A stretch of 64,000 nt of DNA from Sesamum alatum (Eukaryota; Streptophyta; Magnoliopsida; Lamiales; Pedaliaceae). Position 1 is the stretch's first letter, and each line of letters starts with the position of its first letter. Made by a program: the position numbers and the translations under genes. The notes under the pieces were generated by a model that saw only the letters and a list, made by a program, of their open reading frames with translations, did not search any database and was not told the DNA's origin. Shown here one piece after another: positions 24,013 through 37,271 of the stretch. Where the stretch lies: contig JACGWO010000006.1 of NCBI GenBank assembly GCA_034509735.1, forward strand, positions 3,363,001 through 3,427,000. Direction: 5' to 3'.

Positions 24013-24378
24013 TAGTTTTATCAGGCAAATTTTTTTTGGTACCATTAGAAAAAAGATTACTATCGTTTTTAGTACCATAATTATGACGAGTGTCGTTTTT
24101 AATATCTTTAAACATAGAAACACGATTTTTTAATCCCACTTTAATTGCAGAAGCGATGTGCCTCGCACATTGTTAACTCTTGTTGGCTCATGTGAGGCCC
24201 TGATATCGTGAGCTGCCTCATGTGAGCCAACAGGAGCTCACAAATGGCATCTGCCGTTAACTTGGAACAAAAATTGCATACTTTCATATTTAATGATACC
24301 AAATGTGACACTCGTCATAATTATGTTACCAAAACGATAATAGCCTTTTTAGCAGTACCAAAAAAGTATTTTGTCCGT
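24013..24378. repeat. Fold-back element with GGTACC-type inverted arms
   Basis: The left arm (AGGCAAATTTTTTTTGGTACC ... ATTATGACGAGTGTC) is matched by an inverted right arm (GACACTCGTCATAATTATG ... GTACCAAAAAAGTATTTTG). The centre contains a short inverted GTTAAC/CATGTGAG segment. It is non-coding. Confidence 0.6.
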
Positions 24379-24882
24379 TTTATCATCTGAAGTAATCAAA
24401 GGATAAATTTATCATATCAAAATATATCCCTAATTTTATCACATATTTATTTATCCATTATCATCCTTATATCCCATCCAATTTAATAAACAAGGCCTTC
24501 AAGTATTGAAGATATAGCAAAAGACACCTCGATTCAAAATATGAAAGAAAAAGGTTCATAACATAAACATCATGTTGGCAGTCATATTTTTCATAGGCTA
24601 AATCCTTATTGCATCTCAGGAATTCATACACAGTTGATGAAATAAAACATCCATTTTAAATTGTAATGAACAAAAGCATGTCTTCTCTCTTTCTAAACCA
24701 ACCATAATCGGACTCAAAATGATCCATCTTCTTGTGAAAACAACAACTTAAAATCTCAAATACAACTAAGCATACATAACAATGGCTATACACGAACGAA
24801 GGATTCAGTTTTACGACATAATCGCCAAAGAACTGTGTGTCGTTACGACAGGGAAGGCAAGGCAGGCCGAGAAATAAGACTC

Positions 24883-27800
24883 TTAAGGTTGGAGGGGAAA
24901 AATCTTTTCGAGGAAGGAAATGAAACGTTTTGAATAAAGCTTGGGTTCCACCACGGATATCGACTGAGGATCAAACTTCATGGATTTACATGTGTGCTCT
25001 ATTTTCTTTCTCATGTTGTATTGCTGTAGTATATCAATTATGCCGAGGTAGAGAACGACATCATATACCTCAAAGAGTTCGATTTCGGTTGAGGCTGTCT
25101 CCGCCTGCATAAGTTTGTGATTTGCCTGAGCCGGCATGTTTACTCCTAGTTGCACCCTTAACCTGGAGATATTGCAGGCAGTTCACTACAGAGCACTAAA
25201 TTTCTAAATGGATAATAATACTATTTCGCCCTCAGCTATGGACAGAATTAATTTTCAGAAATCATACAAATTGTTTGAATAATTCAACTTATACCCCATA
25301 TTAGTAATTTCATTATGCCATGGATATTTTCGTCTTTAACTTTCTAAGTTAGCATCTTGGTCCTACATCTTTTTAAATTTTGCAATTTTAGTTTTATTTT
25401 TCACCGAAGTACACCTCCCCGGCGAGAAGACGGCTGAAATCGCAAAAATTAAAAAGATTCAGGACCAAAATGTTATCTTAGAAAGTTAAAGGACAAGAAT
25501 GCTGACAAAAAACGAGCCAATAAGAACAACAACTCCAATTTTAAAAGGTCACATGAAATGCACATGTATTTTCCCGGCGAGAATGGTGAATTCCAGCAAA
25601 GAAAAGGACTGAAATCACAAGAAAGTTAAAGAACAAAAACACCAAATGACCTAAGTTATGAGACAAAAAACGCATTTAAGCCTTTGGCAACAGATAAATA
25701 TCTAAGAAGGGGCGTCACGTATCCATGTAATAATAGTACCACCAACCGGGCTGTTAATGTAATTATTCAGATAGTAAAGGTGATTATGTAATTTGACTGT
25801 ATTTGAAGGGATGTAAATATAATTATCCATATCTTATTATGCAGTTGATGGTAGAGAAATTGTCATGTTATGCACAAATAAGGAGGACAAAGCGGCTGGT
25901 GTGCGATTGAGTAGTATCATACGGATGCTTTCGACGTATAGAATTTAGAGACTAATGCTGCTGGCATTGCCAACAAAAGGGTTTGGCATTCTTGATTGAG
26001 CAGTCTTGGGGAAAATATTTAAGTTTGTCAAGACAGAAAGGATAGGGGGAACGGAATTTACCTTCCAGTACCAGGCAGAAGAAGATCAGCTTCCTTGTTA
26101 CCAATAGAGTATGCCTTCAATGTACTTCCTCGGATATGTGGACCTGGAGTAGGGCTGACAGGGCCAGGCTCATGGGTTACTAAGAGCAAACTCGTTGGAC
26201 GAATCAAGAGATCGCCTGAGAGCACACCTTGAAGAAGAAAGATGTGTCAACCAAAGAACAGTTTCATGAAAAAGACTGTTTGAAATCAGCGATGATTAAG
26301 AAATTTGAGCTAAATAATGCAACAGTAGGCACCGTCTCATGGAGTGGATGAAAAGAGACAAAAGAGGAATTCAGAAGAAAAATAAGAAGCAGCAAATTCA
26401 CATTTCAGTTTGCATTGTGACAATGGCACAATAAAGTAGTTGATGCCTAGCTAGTGGTCTGAACTTTCAACGATCAACCTGTGATCACCTTACAAAAGGG
26501 TTAAGAAAGGAGTGCATGACGGCCAATATTCTTCTAGACGGCGCAATTCAGCTTGTTTATTGTTGACACTCGAAATAATCACAACTCAAATCAAGCTACG
26601 GTTGATGTATGATAGCTTTGATCAAGGATGTGATCATCTCCTCATATTGAGCCTTGGTTTGATAGCTTGATTTGAGTTGTGATTATCTCCTCCAATTGAG
26701 CCTTGACTTATTATAAATGTCTTGTCAGAAAGAAGTAGAATGAATAGACAGTAACAGCAAAACCAACACTAGGAATTGAAAGAAACGAATAATTATAACA
26801 AATTATTTTAGTGTTAGGAAGTGAACACCCACCGTCAACAGCATCACTAGTGCTCTCGGCCTTATGTAACGAATCAGGAGGCTCGAGAAGTGATTTTAGA
26901 TGCTCAGGAGCACTGAAATGCAAACCTAGGAGAAGGCTATAATCGATGATTTGTTGAGATTCTAAGAAGGCACTGTCTAGTGCAAGTTGTCTGCAAAACA
27001 ACACAAGACGAACTTGTCATGTTCATATATATTAGAAACACAAACACACCATTTGTATAGTAAAAAGCAAAAAGAATCTCAATCATATCTTGAGATGAGC
27101 TATCCACATGTTTGCAGAAAAAAAATGTAACATCCTAGTTGATAGGGGTAATAATGGCACAATGAAAGAAGACGAAAATACCCCTAAAAAAGACCTAAAA
27201 TTACAAATTAGACGGACCTGGATCCAGGTAACCTGATCAGGGCAACCCCTCAAATAGGAGCTGTTGGATTGACTGAGAAACTCAGGATTGACAAGACATT
27301 TGACAGAAAGCAAGTAGGCGATTTTAGCCCTATAAGTACCACTTTCAGACATACATTTAAGGTACGGTTTTTATGACACTAGCATTAAATATTGAAGAGA
27401 TCGCTTCCTTCTATCTCGACCTAGTCCCTGACTTAAACATCGGAAGGTCTTAACTGGGAACCTCCCAGCAAGCCTGACGATTCTCTTTTCTCAGGTCCCA
27501 AGCTACCCGGAGAAGTCATAGGCGACCGGCGACCAACGACCAACGACCTATGACCCCAGATCACTTGTGAATATATGACAAAAAGATTTATAAATGCTCT
27601 ATGAGGCAGCATTTTCCCTGGATTCTTTTATCCATCTCCAAGCTAACACTAAACAACTAATGAAGATTGGACGAGCCCATTAAGACTTGGGGAAAGAGAA
27701 TTAAATTCTTTCCATGAGGAAAACATATTTCTTTGTATCAGAATAGACCTAAAACTTTGATGATTAGCTTTGTATTATCTTAATTGCTAGGCCAAGGAAC

Positions 27801-30800
27801 ATGGCCTCCTTTCCTGAAACAACTTTAGCACTTCAAGCTTTTCTTGTTTACAACAAAATTTGTGTTTTCCACTCTGTATGTATGTAGACTATGTACATTA
27901 TACTACAGGTTTGTTGAGGACATATAGACCACTTGCCTGCAAAAATCCTGATAATCTCATGACCTAATTCTTAGCTAGTTCACGTATAAATCTTTTGAAA
28001 TTATTCATCTATGCCCGTTTATATACACTAGTAATGAATACGTACGTGCATTGCACGTGAGTCATATAATTTGATTAAAATAATAACATAATTTTAATAT
28101 TTAATGATTAGATGTGAAATATATTAATTAATTCACGATATAAGGAAATGTAATAATCCAAATATTGATCAACATAAAAATTTCTTTTAATATATGAAAA
28201 AATTAAAACAAATTGAAAATATTAAATGTAAGTAACTATATTATAACTTAATTGTTATCTAAATCGATGTTTCTATTACACTTTATCTTTCTTCTTGTTC
28301 TTTTTTTTTTCTTAAATCTTGATTGATGGTAACATCTTCCTTTTGCTTGGTTTTAATGATTATTGACTACCTCGTTATGAAGATAAACAATAATACTTTT
28401 GTCGTAGAGCTTACTTCAAGTTCGACTCTCATATAAGTTGTTTAACAAATAAATCATACTATTATTTAATGTGAAACAATGAATTTATAAGTTTCTACCA
28501 TTGCTCTTATTATTTGAGTCCTAAATTTAAAAAAGACCCCAAGGTTCAAAATAGAAAATTTTCATAGTGCTCTTTTTTTCTCAAAAAGTATCTAATATAT
28601 TATCTTGTTAAGCAAAGATAAAATAATAATAATAATATTGACATCAAAATTTCGGAATAAATTACCAATTCAAAGCCCAAATAAATTGACTAATAATTAG
28701 GTTTCAAATTAAAATCCATACCAAATTTTTGGCTTTTTACATATTTTCGAGATAATAAATTTATACTAAACTTGAGCATTAAGCGTCTTGACAGATCGAT
28801 TCAAGATAAAAAAAAAAAAAAAAAAAAAAAAGAACAAAATAATTCTTTTATTTTTGGATTGGTTAAGTGGGTCAAAGATTTTAAAGTACAACTGCTAGGA
28901 GACGGATCCATATCAAAGCCCATAATTTCTAAGTTCAAGCTACATAAGTCTTACTCATACCTATAAAAAAGAACCTACACACACCTCTCAAGACACACAC
29001 ACACACAAACACACAACTCAAGTCTTAAACAAGTCCAAAACTCTCGACATCTTCTACAGTTATGTAGTCACAAAGGTTCTACGTCTTCCTTAACATTAAA
29101 GGCTTGATACCATATTTCTAGGTAGCTTGTGATTTTCTCCCACAATAGGACACACAAGCCAGGGTTTTTTTGTATCTTCTTTTTTATTGATTTTTTTTTT
29201 TTTAAGTTCTCTAATTTTACAAGGTGTAAATTGCATTTAATCAAAACCTTAAGTAGCAATATTGTGTTTTATCTGTTGAAAATTTCAACTACTTTTTATT
29301 TTTTATTTTATTTCATTAACCTTTGAAAAAGTTTGCTATAATTTTACTTAATTAACAAAAGGTCATTATTCTCTACTACTGTTCTAAGTAGACGACTTAA
29401 ATTTTCAAATGCTGTTTTGGTGGTACGATAATATTACAGATACTGATTTTTTCTTATTATTGTTTCTTTTTATAATTTTATATTTAATTACATCTACTAT
29501 TCTTCTTATAGATTTTTCCTTATAATTAAAAAAGTTATAGTTTAATTTACAAAAAAAATTTTCCTTATAATTAAAAAAGTTATAGTTTAATTTACAAAAA
29601 AAATTTTCCTTATAATTAAAAAAGTTATAGTTTAATTTACAAAAAAAATTCAATTCAACTCAAGTAAAAAAGAATTTAAACTAATATGTATTAATCAAGA
29701 TGCCCAAAAGAATGAAAATTCTTAAAATGCTAATTTAGATTATCTGACTCACTTCTTTATCTTTTATTAAATCTTTTATTTATTTATTTTAGTAGTTGAC
29801 AATATTTATTTTTGTGAATTATTTTTTTCCTTTTTAATTAATCCAATATTGTTTTCCTGTTGTGCGTTCTGTTAAATTTTTTTCGTGGGATTTTCTTTTT
29901 CCATATGTTATGAATTCTGTGACCTTAATAACTAATTTTTATTTATTATTAGAAATAGCCTTATGAAAAAGTACAGATATATTTTCATAATGGAAACAAA
30001 CATTGCCGAGATTCACACTTTAATTATTGAATGACCTACTTAATAATTGTTTTTGTGATATCTATTACAATCTTATTAGTAACTATATTAATAAAATTAT
30101 AACATATAATATAAAAACTTTAGACAAAATATGGATAATGTGAAAATTAATTAATATGAATAAATATGGATAATGTGAAAATTAATTAATAGGAATAAAT
30201 ATGGATAATGTGAAAATTAATTAATAGGAATAAAATATGGATAATATGGAAAGTAATTAATAAGAATAAATATGTGTAATGTGAAAAGTATTTAATAGAA
30301 ATTAATAAGCATCTTATTTTACTTTTTTATCCTTAAAAAATTAATATTACAAGGTTAATTTAGTCCAATCAAAAAAGAAAGAAACTTTTTTGAGGATTCA
30401 TACTTTTATATAGGGAAAATTCTTGCCCAGGATCAAGTTTGATCGCACCAAATCAATCATAACGCAAGTGTATGATTAGTCACTTTCCCTATACTGTACA
30501 CCAATCATATGACAAGTGCATTACACTTACCATATGATTGGTTCAGGTTTGGCCGAATTAGGTTCGGGTTAGAATTTCCCTTTATAATTTATATAGATAT
30601 AGATGTAGATAGATGTATGAAAGAGAACTATTGAACTTGAGTGGTAGAGCAGGGTATGCTGTGAAAGGAAGTTACCTAAAAAGTGACTCGTGCAACGATC
30701 TGTCCATTTGAAACTCATATGCCAAATCAAGATCTTTCAGTGTAGTGCTTTCATCAATCTCATCCTTATTTGTAAATCTCCCATGAGATGAACCCTTCAA

Positions 30801-33800
30801 ATCATAACGACGATGTATGCGTAGTTCAGTGCAGAACATGTTTCCCATCACTACAAACCGGACCTGTAAATAAAAGTAACATTACATTCTCAGAAAAGCA
30901 TTTTCCTAAAGAAAAGTAGAGCCCAAATAAATAGCAAGAAAATAACTTCGATTTATGGATGATGAGGAACCTTTTTCCCATGCCTCAAAGAAATCCTGTG
31001 TGCCCCAAAGAATTTAGTTATAAGAGTGTTATCGTGGGCTTTCACATGACTGTAGTATTTGGGTAGCATCTTCAGTAACACCTACAAATATCAACAAACA
31101 AAATTTCTCAGTGAATACATGCAGTGCGGGTGCTTCTTCATGGACAGCAAACTGAATACAGTGGATTGTTGATAGACATGATGGTACATGCAAATCTGTC
31201 ATAAAAAAGATGCACACACATTGTGAACTAATTCTCATTTTTCAAACCTTCAACTCAGATTTTTTCAATGTCTTAATCACAAATCTGTCGTCATGCGAAA
31301 GATAGAAAAGGCTTCCACTTTTTCCTGGAGAACAAAGCTCTCTCAGACCATCATCACCACAGATGGACATCATATAGTCGGCAGCATTTAACTTGAACAA
31401 CTCTCTCAGATTCCTGAAATGAATCCACAAACAGGTATACAATTCAAAAACTGCATACATCTCTGTGTTGTGCATGGATGTGCAAACATTGATCAAGCAG
31501 TTGCCACTAAAAGTGCTGGCATAAATGTACACATTTGACATCATTTAGCAGACAAGACCTTGAGCTGGAGAATGGAAAAAAAAGTCAAATAAACTGTTTG
31601 TGCACTTATGGATGCAGAAGAGAGAGAGAGAGACAGAGAGAAGAACAGAAATAGATGAGAATACCATAAAAGAGAACTAAATAAAGTTTGCTACTCCCTT
31701 TTCTTCTTTATTTTTATAACTATTTTTTGTTTTCCTAGGTGTTTGAGGGGGACTAGGCTTGGAGACAGAAGATAAGAGTGGCAATCATAATGAATTATCC
31801 ACTTCTTTATAGATTTAGAAGAATTGAAGAAATGAATAATTGAACATCACAAGTTATAGTTACATCCCACTGTTCAATGGAAGTCTAAATTTAAGGAATT
31901 CAAAGTTTCTGTCTTAAACTCAATTCAGCAGAAATTAAGTTCTTTACCAGCAGTAGTACATCATGCCTACTTCCTGTCTACTATTGAAGTTACACTACTT
32001 GGGTGCATTGACAGACAAATAAATTCAAGGACTGCTTGGTTCTTGAAAACTTAGATCCATTACAGATTAGAGAAGGCATCAGAGGTGTCTATAGAGCACC
32101 TCTCTGTGCTACTGGAATGAACAAACTGCCGGTTCTTTCCCTACTTCATCAGGTTTTACATAGGGAGATCATTCTGCTGTTATCTGAATTGACTAATCTA
32201 ATAGTACATCAAGTCCTTACGAACGGCAAGGATTCTTCTTGCATGACCCTGTGGGTCATATTTTCTTAGATGTTCTTGATTTACTAAGACAGTGATCTCC
32301 TTGTTCGACTATTATGAATGTTTATAGATATAAGATTGAGACAGAAGAAATTAGCAGCTTAATGGAGGTTATATGTGTAATCCATTAAGCACAGAGGATC
32401 TGTCTCTAATTCCTTGGTCAAAATATCAAGACTTATAGGTATAAAAAAGATTTCTGCAAAAAAAATACATCAACATTTGTTGATTTTGCAATCAGAAACT
32501 CTTGAAACCAAGCTGATTTGTCTAAACATATCTGACAAAAGAATAACAGATTATACCCAACATGATGTGCATGGCATTCTTTTTATCCACGTCTCAGATC
32601 TTAATCTCAGTCTCCTAATGTCTAGAACAACATTCTTCCCATGTGATCTGACAAAGACTATGCTTCAGTCGAAGAGAATTGCAAGAAATTTAACCTTCAT
32701 AGAAAATATAGAAATTGTTCGCTCTAGAAATTTGTAAAGGCAATTACTAATATTTGATGCAACAAAATGTTAGAACTCTTAGTATTGTCCACATTAGAGA
32801 CAGTCAAAAAAGGCTCTTGGTAATCTAAAACACCAAGAATAAAAAGATTCTGATTTCTTGTAACATAACAGAACATATTCAGAACAATCAGAAAAGGAAT
32901 GTCAAAACTTGTGAACATGCACCAGACACAAAATCAAATAATACATACCTGAAGACCATGGGGCAGTAATCCTTCCAGTAAAAGTCAATAGAACAGTGTG
33001 GAGGAGTCAACTTGGAACCCTTTCTTGGGAAAAACATTCTTATTCTAGCTTGTTCTCCAAAATCAGATGATCTGACTTCACGCATAGGAACTGGTGTGAT
33101 TTTTCCGACAGTATACCTGTCAACTTCACATAAGATACTTGAGTAAGGTATTCCACCATTGCATTTTAAGACTAGACTTTTGCAAAAGATAAATAAAGAC
33201 AGAACCTTATTTTGCATACCTGATACCTAATTGCAAACTAAGCCTCAGATAATAGCTCCTCTGGCCTTCAAACATGTCCACCCATGAGCTCCTTTTAACT
33301 TCTTTTGCAAATTTCAACTGTTGTTTAGTTTTGTGCGATAATTTGGAGATGTTTCTAATCCTTTCTTTAATAAGGACTCCTTGCATATATTCCCTCTCAT
33401 AAGCTACAGTCTGATTATCTGGAAACTCATTTTGACCATCACGAAAGCTCTGAGATAGGACACATGATCTCTCACGGGACATCATTTCTCTAACTGAACT
33501 AGAGCTGTCCCAGTCATCATCCATTGATGTAGTTTTGTGTGAGAATCGTCTAGAGCCCCACCGGAAGCTAGATGAAATTTTTTCAGATAAACTACGCTTC
33601 ACATTGGGTATAACCGACTCTTCCGAGTCCATTGACGAACTACGGGAAGGCTGTTTCTTCTTCTTGTCTTCATGTCCTTGAAGATTACACTCGCTTAGAT
33701 GCTTACTTCCAGTTCCAGCAGGATAGAATGTTCCAGGTCCATCCTTTAGCCCCTTGGTCCATGTTCCAAAATAATAACTTCCATCAGTAAATCTATAGAA

Positions 33801-34421
33801 ACCTGACCCATGTCTTAACCCATTTGACCAAAATCCATCAAAAAGATCGCCATTGGACCACTTCATAACCCCTCTACCAGACATTTTGCTGTTCTTCCAG
33901 GTTCCAATATAAATGTTGCCATTACTCCAAACATACCTACCACTGCCTTCACGTACTCCTTCTCTCCAACAACCATCATAAACGTCTGAATTCGGGTATT
34001 CTTTCCTTCCAATGCCATGTTGAGAGTTCATCTTCAAAGAACCTCTGTATATAGACCCATCAGAATCAATTAAAGTTCCAAAACCATGAAGGTAACCCCC
34101 AGAAAAATCACCCTCATATGTGGCCTGTGAAGGCCAAAATATCTTGCCTTTTCCAGTCATTTTCCCTTCCTCCCATTCACCTTCATATACTGTCCCATCT
34201 GACCACGCATACTTACCTTTTCCATGGGGAAGCATTCCCTTAAAATCACCAGAATAGACATCTCCATTCGAAAAGATTTTTTCGCAACCACTGCAGATAA
34301 ATATTACCAATAAATGACATTGCATTCGCTAAAAGAGTTAAACCAATAAATTTTCAGAATAACTACTAGAATCTCTTGAATCATCAATGGTTTCTAGATC
34401 GCACCTTCCAAGATTTTCCAT
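24883..34421 (-). CDS. PIP5K: Phosphatidylinositol 4-phosphate 5-kinase with MORN repeats
   Basis: Coding exons on the minus strand: 34421-34405, 34290-33220, 33116-32949, 31413-31248, 31081-30971, 30863-30676, 26990-26833, 26227-26062 and 25162-24883. All junctions are GT-AG and in phase, giving 774 residues, normal for plant type-B PIP5Ks. The protein makes PtdIns(4,5)P2 from PtdIns4P at membranes. Residues about 13-190 are eight MORN repeats ([20 protein letters not shown]), which in this family bind lipid or regulate localisation. A Ser-rich linker follows (about 190-340). The kinase domain (about 355-774) shows [20 protein letters not shown] (ATP loop and Lys), [25 protein letters not shown], the activation-loop region LGVNMPAQ and LGIIDILQ. 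A non-coding 5' exon ends at 35330. The short N-terminus resembles PIP5K9-type members; the exact orthologue is uncertain. Confidence 0.93.
25325..25690. repeat. Fold-back sequence in the 3'-terminal intron of the PIP5K gene
   Basis: TTTTCGTCTTTAACTTTCTAAG ... (25329-25350) is mirrored by CTTAGAAAGTTAAAGGACAAG (about 25479-25499), and the inner arms GGTCCTACAT-CTTTTTAA and TTAAAAAGATTCAGGACC are also inverted. A second partial arm lies at 25620-25670. It lies between coding exons 9 and 8 and has no coding capacity. Confidence 0.55.
27350..27560. other. Possible LTR retrotransposon remnant in PIP5K intron 6
   Basis: The motif CTGACTTAAACATCGGAAGG (27430-27449), followed by a GGGAACCTCCC-type stretch, resembles a phrase common near the R/U5 of plant LTR elements. 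No borders or coding sequence are visible. Weak call. Confidence 0.3.
28809..28831. repeat. Poly(A) run
   Basis: An uninterrupted A-run of about 23 bases in the PIP5K intron, inside the candidate Helitron. Confidence 0.8.
29514..29648. repeat. Three tandem 45-bp repeats
   Basis: Units of TTTTCCTTATAATTAAAAAA plus GTTATAGTTTAATTTAC and an A-run start near 29514, 29559 and 29604, almost identical. They lie in the PIP5K intron. Confidence 0.85.
30126..30300. repeat. Tandem repeat, about 35-bp period, 4-5 copies
   Basis: Units begin ATATGGATAATGTGAAAATT and end AATTAATAGGAATAA. The first three are nearly identical and the last two have diverged (GTGTAATGTG, AAAGTA). Confidence 0.8.
30413..30580. 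mobile_element. MITE, family B (GGGAAATTCT ends)
   Basis: A 168-bp element with GGGAAAATTCT at the left and AGAATTTCCC at the right. The inner arms GATCAAGTTTGATCGCACCAA and GGTTCAGGTTTGGCC, and the paired CAAGTGTATGATTAGT/ACTTACCATATGATTGG parts, are shared with copies at 37817-37990, 54517-54684 and 60000-60179. Confidence 0.7.
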
Positions 34422-35470
34422 GACAATTGGCGACTATTAATTGAATAACCTGCAGAATATTCAAGAAAAAAAATCTCAACCACTGCACTTCATGTGAATC
34501 AATCAACTAAAATATTCATACAAATGTATGGCAAATTTTGGCTTTGCGACCAAAACCAAATCAAACTAACTCTAATATATTTCTATTTTTTCCATTACAC
34601 TGAATTTTCTGCACCTCTCAGCTGTAAGATTCACACAATATCTCTGTCTTTCAGCGAATTTTTGAAAGAAGTGAATAAATTGTGCACAGGTACTTGCTTA
34701 TTGCTTACATATTGGGACGACCAACAACTCACAACTTGATTTAGTCTAGCATATGAGTAAAGCTTACATGAAAAATATGATTAGCCGATAATATTTGGTT
34801 TAAATCTCAACAGAGAAAGGAACCACATTCTGCGTCTTCAAGTGTAAACAGAGATATAATAAAACAAATTCAAGAACCCAGATAGCTTACAAAATCACAA
34901 ACATGATATACAACGACACTGAAACCAAATTTCTCCGGTAACTGGAAATCACATGGATCGATGCTCATTTACTCCACAACCTGAGTACGCTATCCTTAAA
35001 CAAATTTAAAACAGGAGTAAAACAAATCAAATTAAATCTATCTATGATTATAAGTTTTTACATACGAATTCTTCTTCCAACACAACAGTTTTCTCCCGGA
35101 AAGAATATGCAGATATTCATGAAATCCTTATGCTAAACTAAACATAACATTCAGGCGTGATTCCAGCGAAGCTACGAACTCAACCTCTCATACATCAAAA
35201 AATCAACACTCTAGTAGCTAAACGGCTTTTAAACTCGATTAAAACTACATTATTTTGATATTTTCATTCCCGATACAAACATACAAACAACAAACTGAAA
35301 ATATAAACTTGAATAACTGAAACACTCACCTGAAGTAACAGCTCCAACAGCACCAAATCGATCTCCAAATCCAAAACACACACAACACACACTAAGAAAT
35401 TAAAAAACAAAACTTCTCAGCAAACTGTTGAACACTGAAAACAGTTCTGAGAATCAAACTGTTAATTTTC
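34406..35470 (-). other. PIP5K 5' leader: non-coding exon and leader intron
   Basis: A donor (CAG then GTGAGTGTT on the minus strand) ends a leader exon at 35330. A matching acceptor lies at 34450-34451, 28 bases upstream of the ATG at 34421. A TA-rich tract with TATA-like sequence (about 35474-35500) fits a core promoter just upstream, so the first exon is likely about 35330-35450. Confidence 0.6.
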
Positions 35471-35629
35471 TGTATAAATATATATATATATATATATATT
35501 CCTGTATTTATTTAATATTTTCTCATTGAAAATTACTGATCACAGTGTACCGTTAAAACTTGGAGATTTATGCTACAATTTTCCTCCGCATAACGAGCAT
35601 GTGAACCCAATTTATACACCCCCCGGCTG

Positions 35630-35732
35630 GCGTACACGTGGGGGGGCGTCAGACGCGTAGGACCCACGAAATTCACCAGATGATCACGTGGGCCCCGGTA
35701 GGTCGAACTGGTTTCGCCAACGATAACGTGGG
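35630..35732. promoter_or_regulatory. Cluster of ABRE/G-box motifs upstream of PIP5K
   Basis: CACGTGG occurs at 35635 and 35685, and AACGTGGGG at 35725. ACGCGT, a CE3-like core, is at 35652-35657. All lie in an unusually GC-rich island within about 300 bp of the inferred PIP5K transcription start. In plants ACGTG cores bind bZIP factors and mediate ABA or light responses. The regulatory role here is inference. Confidence 0.5.
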
Positions 35733-35734
35733 GG

Positions 35735-37270
35735 TGAGTTGTAGGCGATTCGTGTTGGTGTAGAAAGCGGAATCCACCACCATTTTCTGAAATAAAAAAA
35801 TATTCAAAAAAGAAATAAAGCAGTGGACAAAAGTGAAATATAAATTCTCTGTATTTAGAAAAATATAATGTGAATAGAATTTAATATTCAATTAATGACA
35901 TTTTTTTTCTTAAAAAAAAGGGAGAATATTTGCTTTTTGATAAAATAATTGAAGTTTCTTTTAATTAATTAACGTTTAGAATCTTGAAAATACTTTACCA
36001 TGCGTGTTAAATGCTAAGGGAGTGATCGGTATGTAAAATAAAGTGGGAATAAAATTGGCATTCTAAATTTATTTTATTTTTATAATTGGTATAATTTAGG
36101 AATAGAAATAGGAGTGGCAATAGGAGATATGGAGCGGGCTGGGGTGGATCTGAGATCCTTCCTATCCCGTCTTAGATTTTCTTTTGTTCTATTCCGCCCG
36201 GCTACAAAACTCGTTGGGGGTGAGTCTGATCCAGTAGACCCAATTTTCTGATTTTTTTAATAAATAAAGAAAAGGAAGAAGAGAGAGCAGCAACAACAAC
36301 AAACAACGAGTGGCGAGATGGCGGGATGTGGCAAGACGGGAGAAATTGAGCAAGAGAGAAGACTAACGAGAGAGCGAGACGAGTCAGAAGACTAAAGAGA
36401 TAAATCGGGAAAGGGTAGGGAAATTAGTCAAATTATATACTATTTTTTTTAAAAAATATATATACATGTTTAATTAATTTTTTTGGGGCGTGCCCTCCTG
36501 AAATTCTCGCCATGGTCTCTATTTCTTGGACCCGAACCAGCCTCATTAGATAGATACATTATGAGTAAATAAATTAATCCATTTGGTTGTTCAAATCAAT
36601 ATATCTTTTACAGAAAAATACTATTTGTGTGCTTATTAAATCAATAAATGATTTCTTGAGTAAGAAATAAATTTTCTCATATATTCATTTTTAATAAAAA
36701 ATGAGATTTCCTGAATTATTTATAGCTTTCTATAAGCAATTTTTGAAAAAACTACTATCATACAATTGAATTGCATATTCAACAAAATATAAATAAGTAA
36801 TTTTTTTTGGGAAGGGAGGTTTGGCGAATTTGTCTTTTTCATTCCATCACCAATGGTTCATTTTTAATTAACAGTTACGCGAATGGAATCAACTAATGAA
36901 TAACAATTTTATTGCTCTCGAATTTCTTGTGAATACTAACCATAAAAATATTAATATTTTAATATGATTCATATTTCATCCAATTTCCATCCTCGTTTAA
37001 TTTCCTTCATGCATACCAATTTTGCTCTAAAAAAAATAATAAAATTTTCTTTTTTACTTTAAAATATTTTTACGTTGTTTGTTAACACCGAGTGTGCGGG
37101 AGGATTTTATTTGAAATAAAAAAAATATATATATTTTCGAGTTAATAAATAAGTATAAATGTGTGGCGCTAGTTTTTGTCTATTTATCTATTTTTATAGA
37201 GTCCGCAATAAATTTGTCTACTTTTATAATAATTGCTATTTCGTTACACATTGATGTATGAAATTTCTTT
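35735..37270. other. AT-rich intergenic, no gene recognised
   Basis: Only low-complexity A/T tracts, short chance ORFs and a GAGAGAG/ACGAG-rich patch (36290-36420) are seen. Confidence 0.5.
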
Positions 37271-37271
37271 T

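Larger units (their letters stand above)
28028..30597 (-). mobile_element. Candidate non-autonomous Helitron in PIP5K intron 6
   Basis: On the minus strand the 3' end is a hairpin ACGTGC-AAT-GCACGT (28041-28055), 9-12 bases before CTAG (28028-28031), followed by T. This is the Helitron 3' signature. A candidate 5' end, A then TCTATATAAATTATAAAG, is at 30597. It resembles the TCTATACTATTATAAAAG end of the Helitron at 43083. The interior is AT-rich, has tandem repeats and a nested family-B MITE, and no RepHel coding. The 3' end is much better supported than the 5' end. Confidence 0.45.

Noticed and set aside
29405..29653. Minus-strand frame encoding three [18 protein letters not shown] repeats
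   Set aside because: It arises because a 45-bp AT-rich DNA repeat is a multiple of three. Low complexity, within an intron, no start or splice context.
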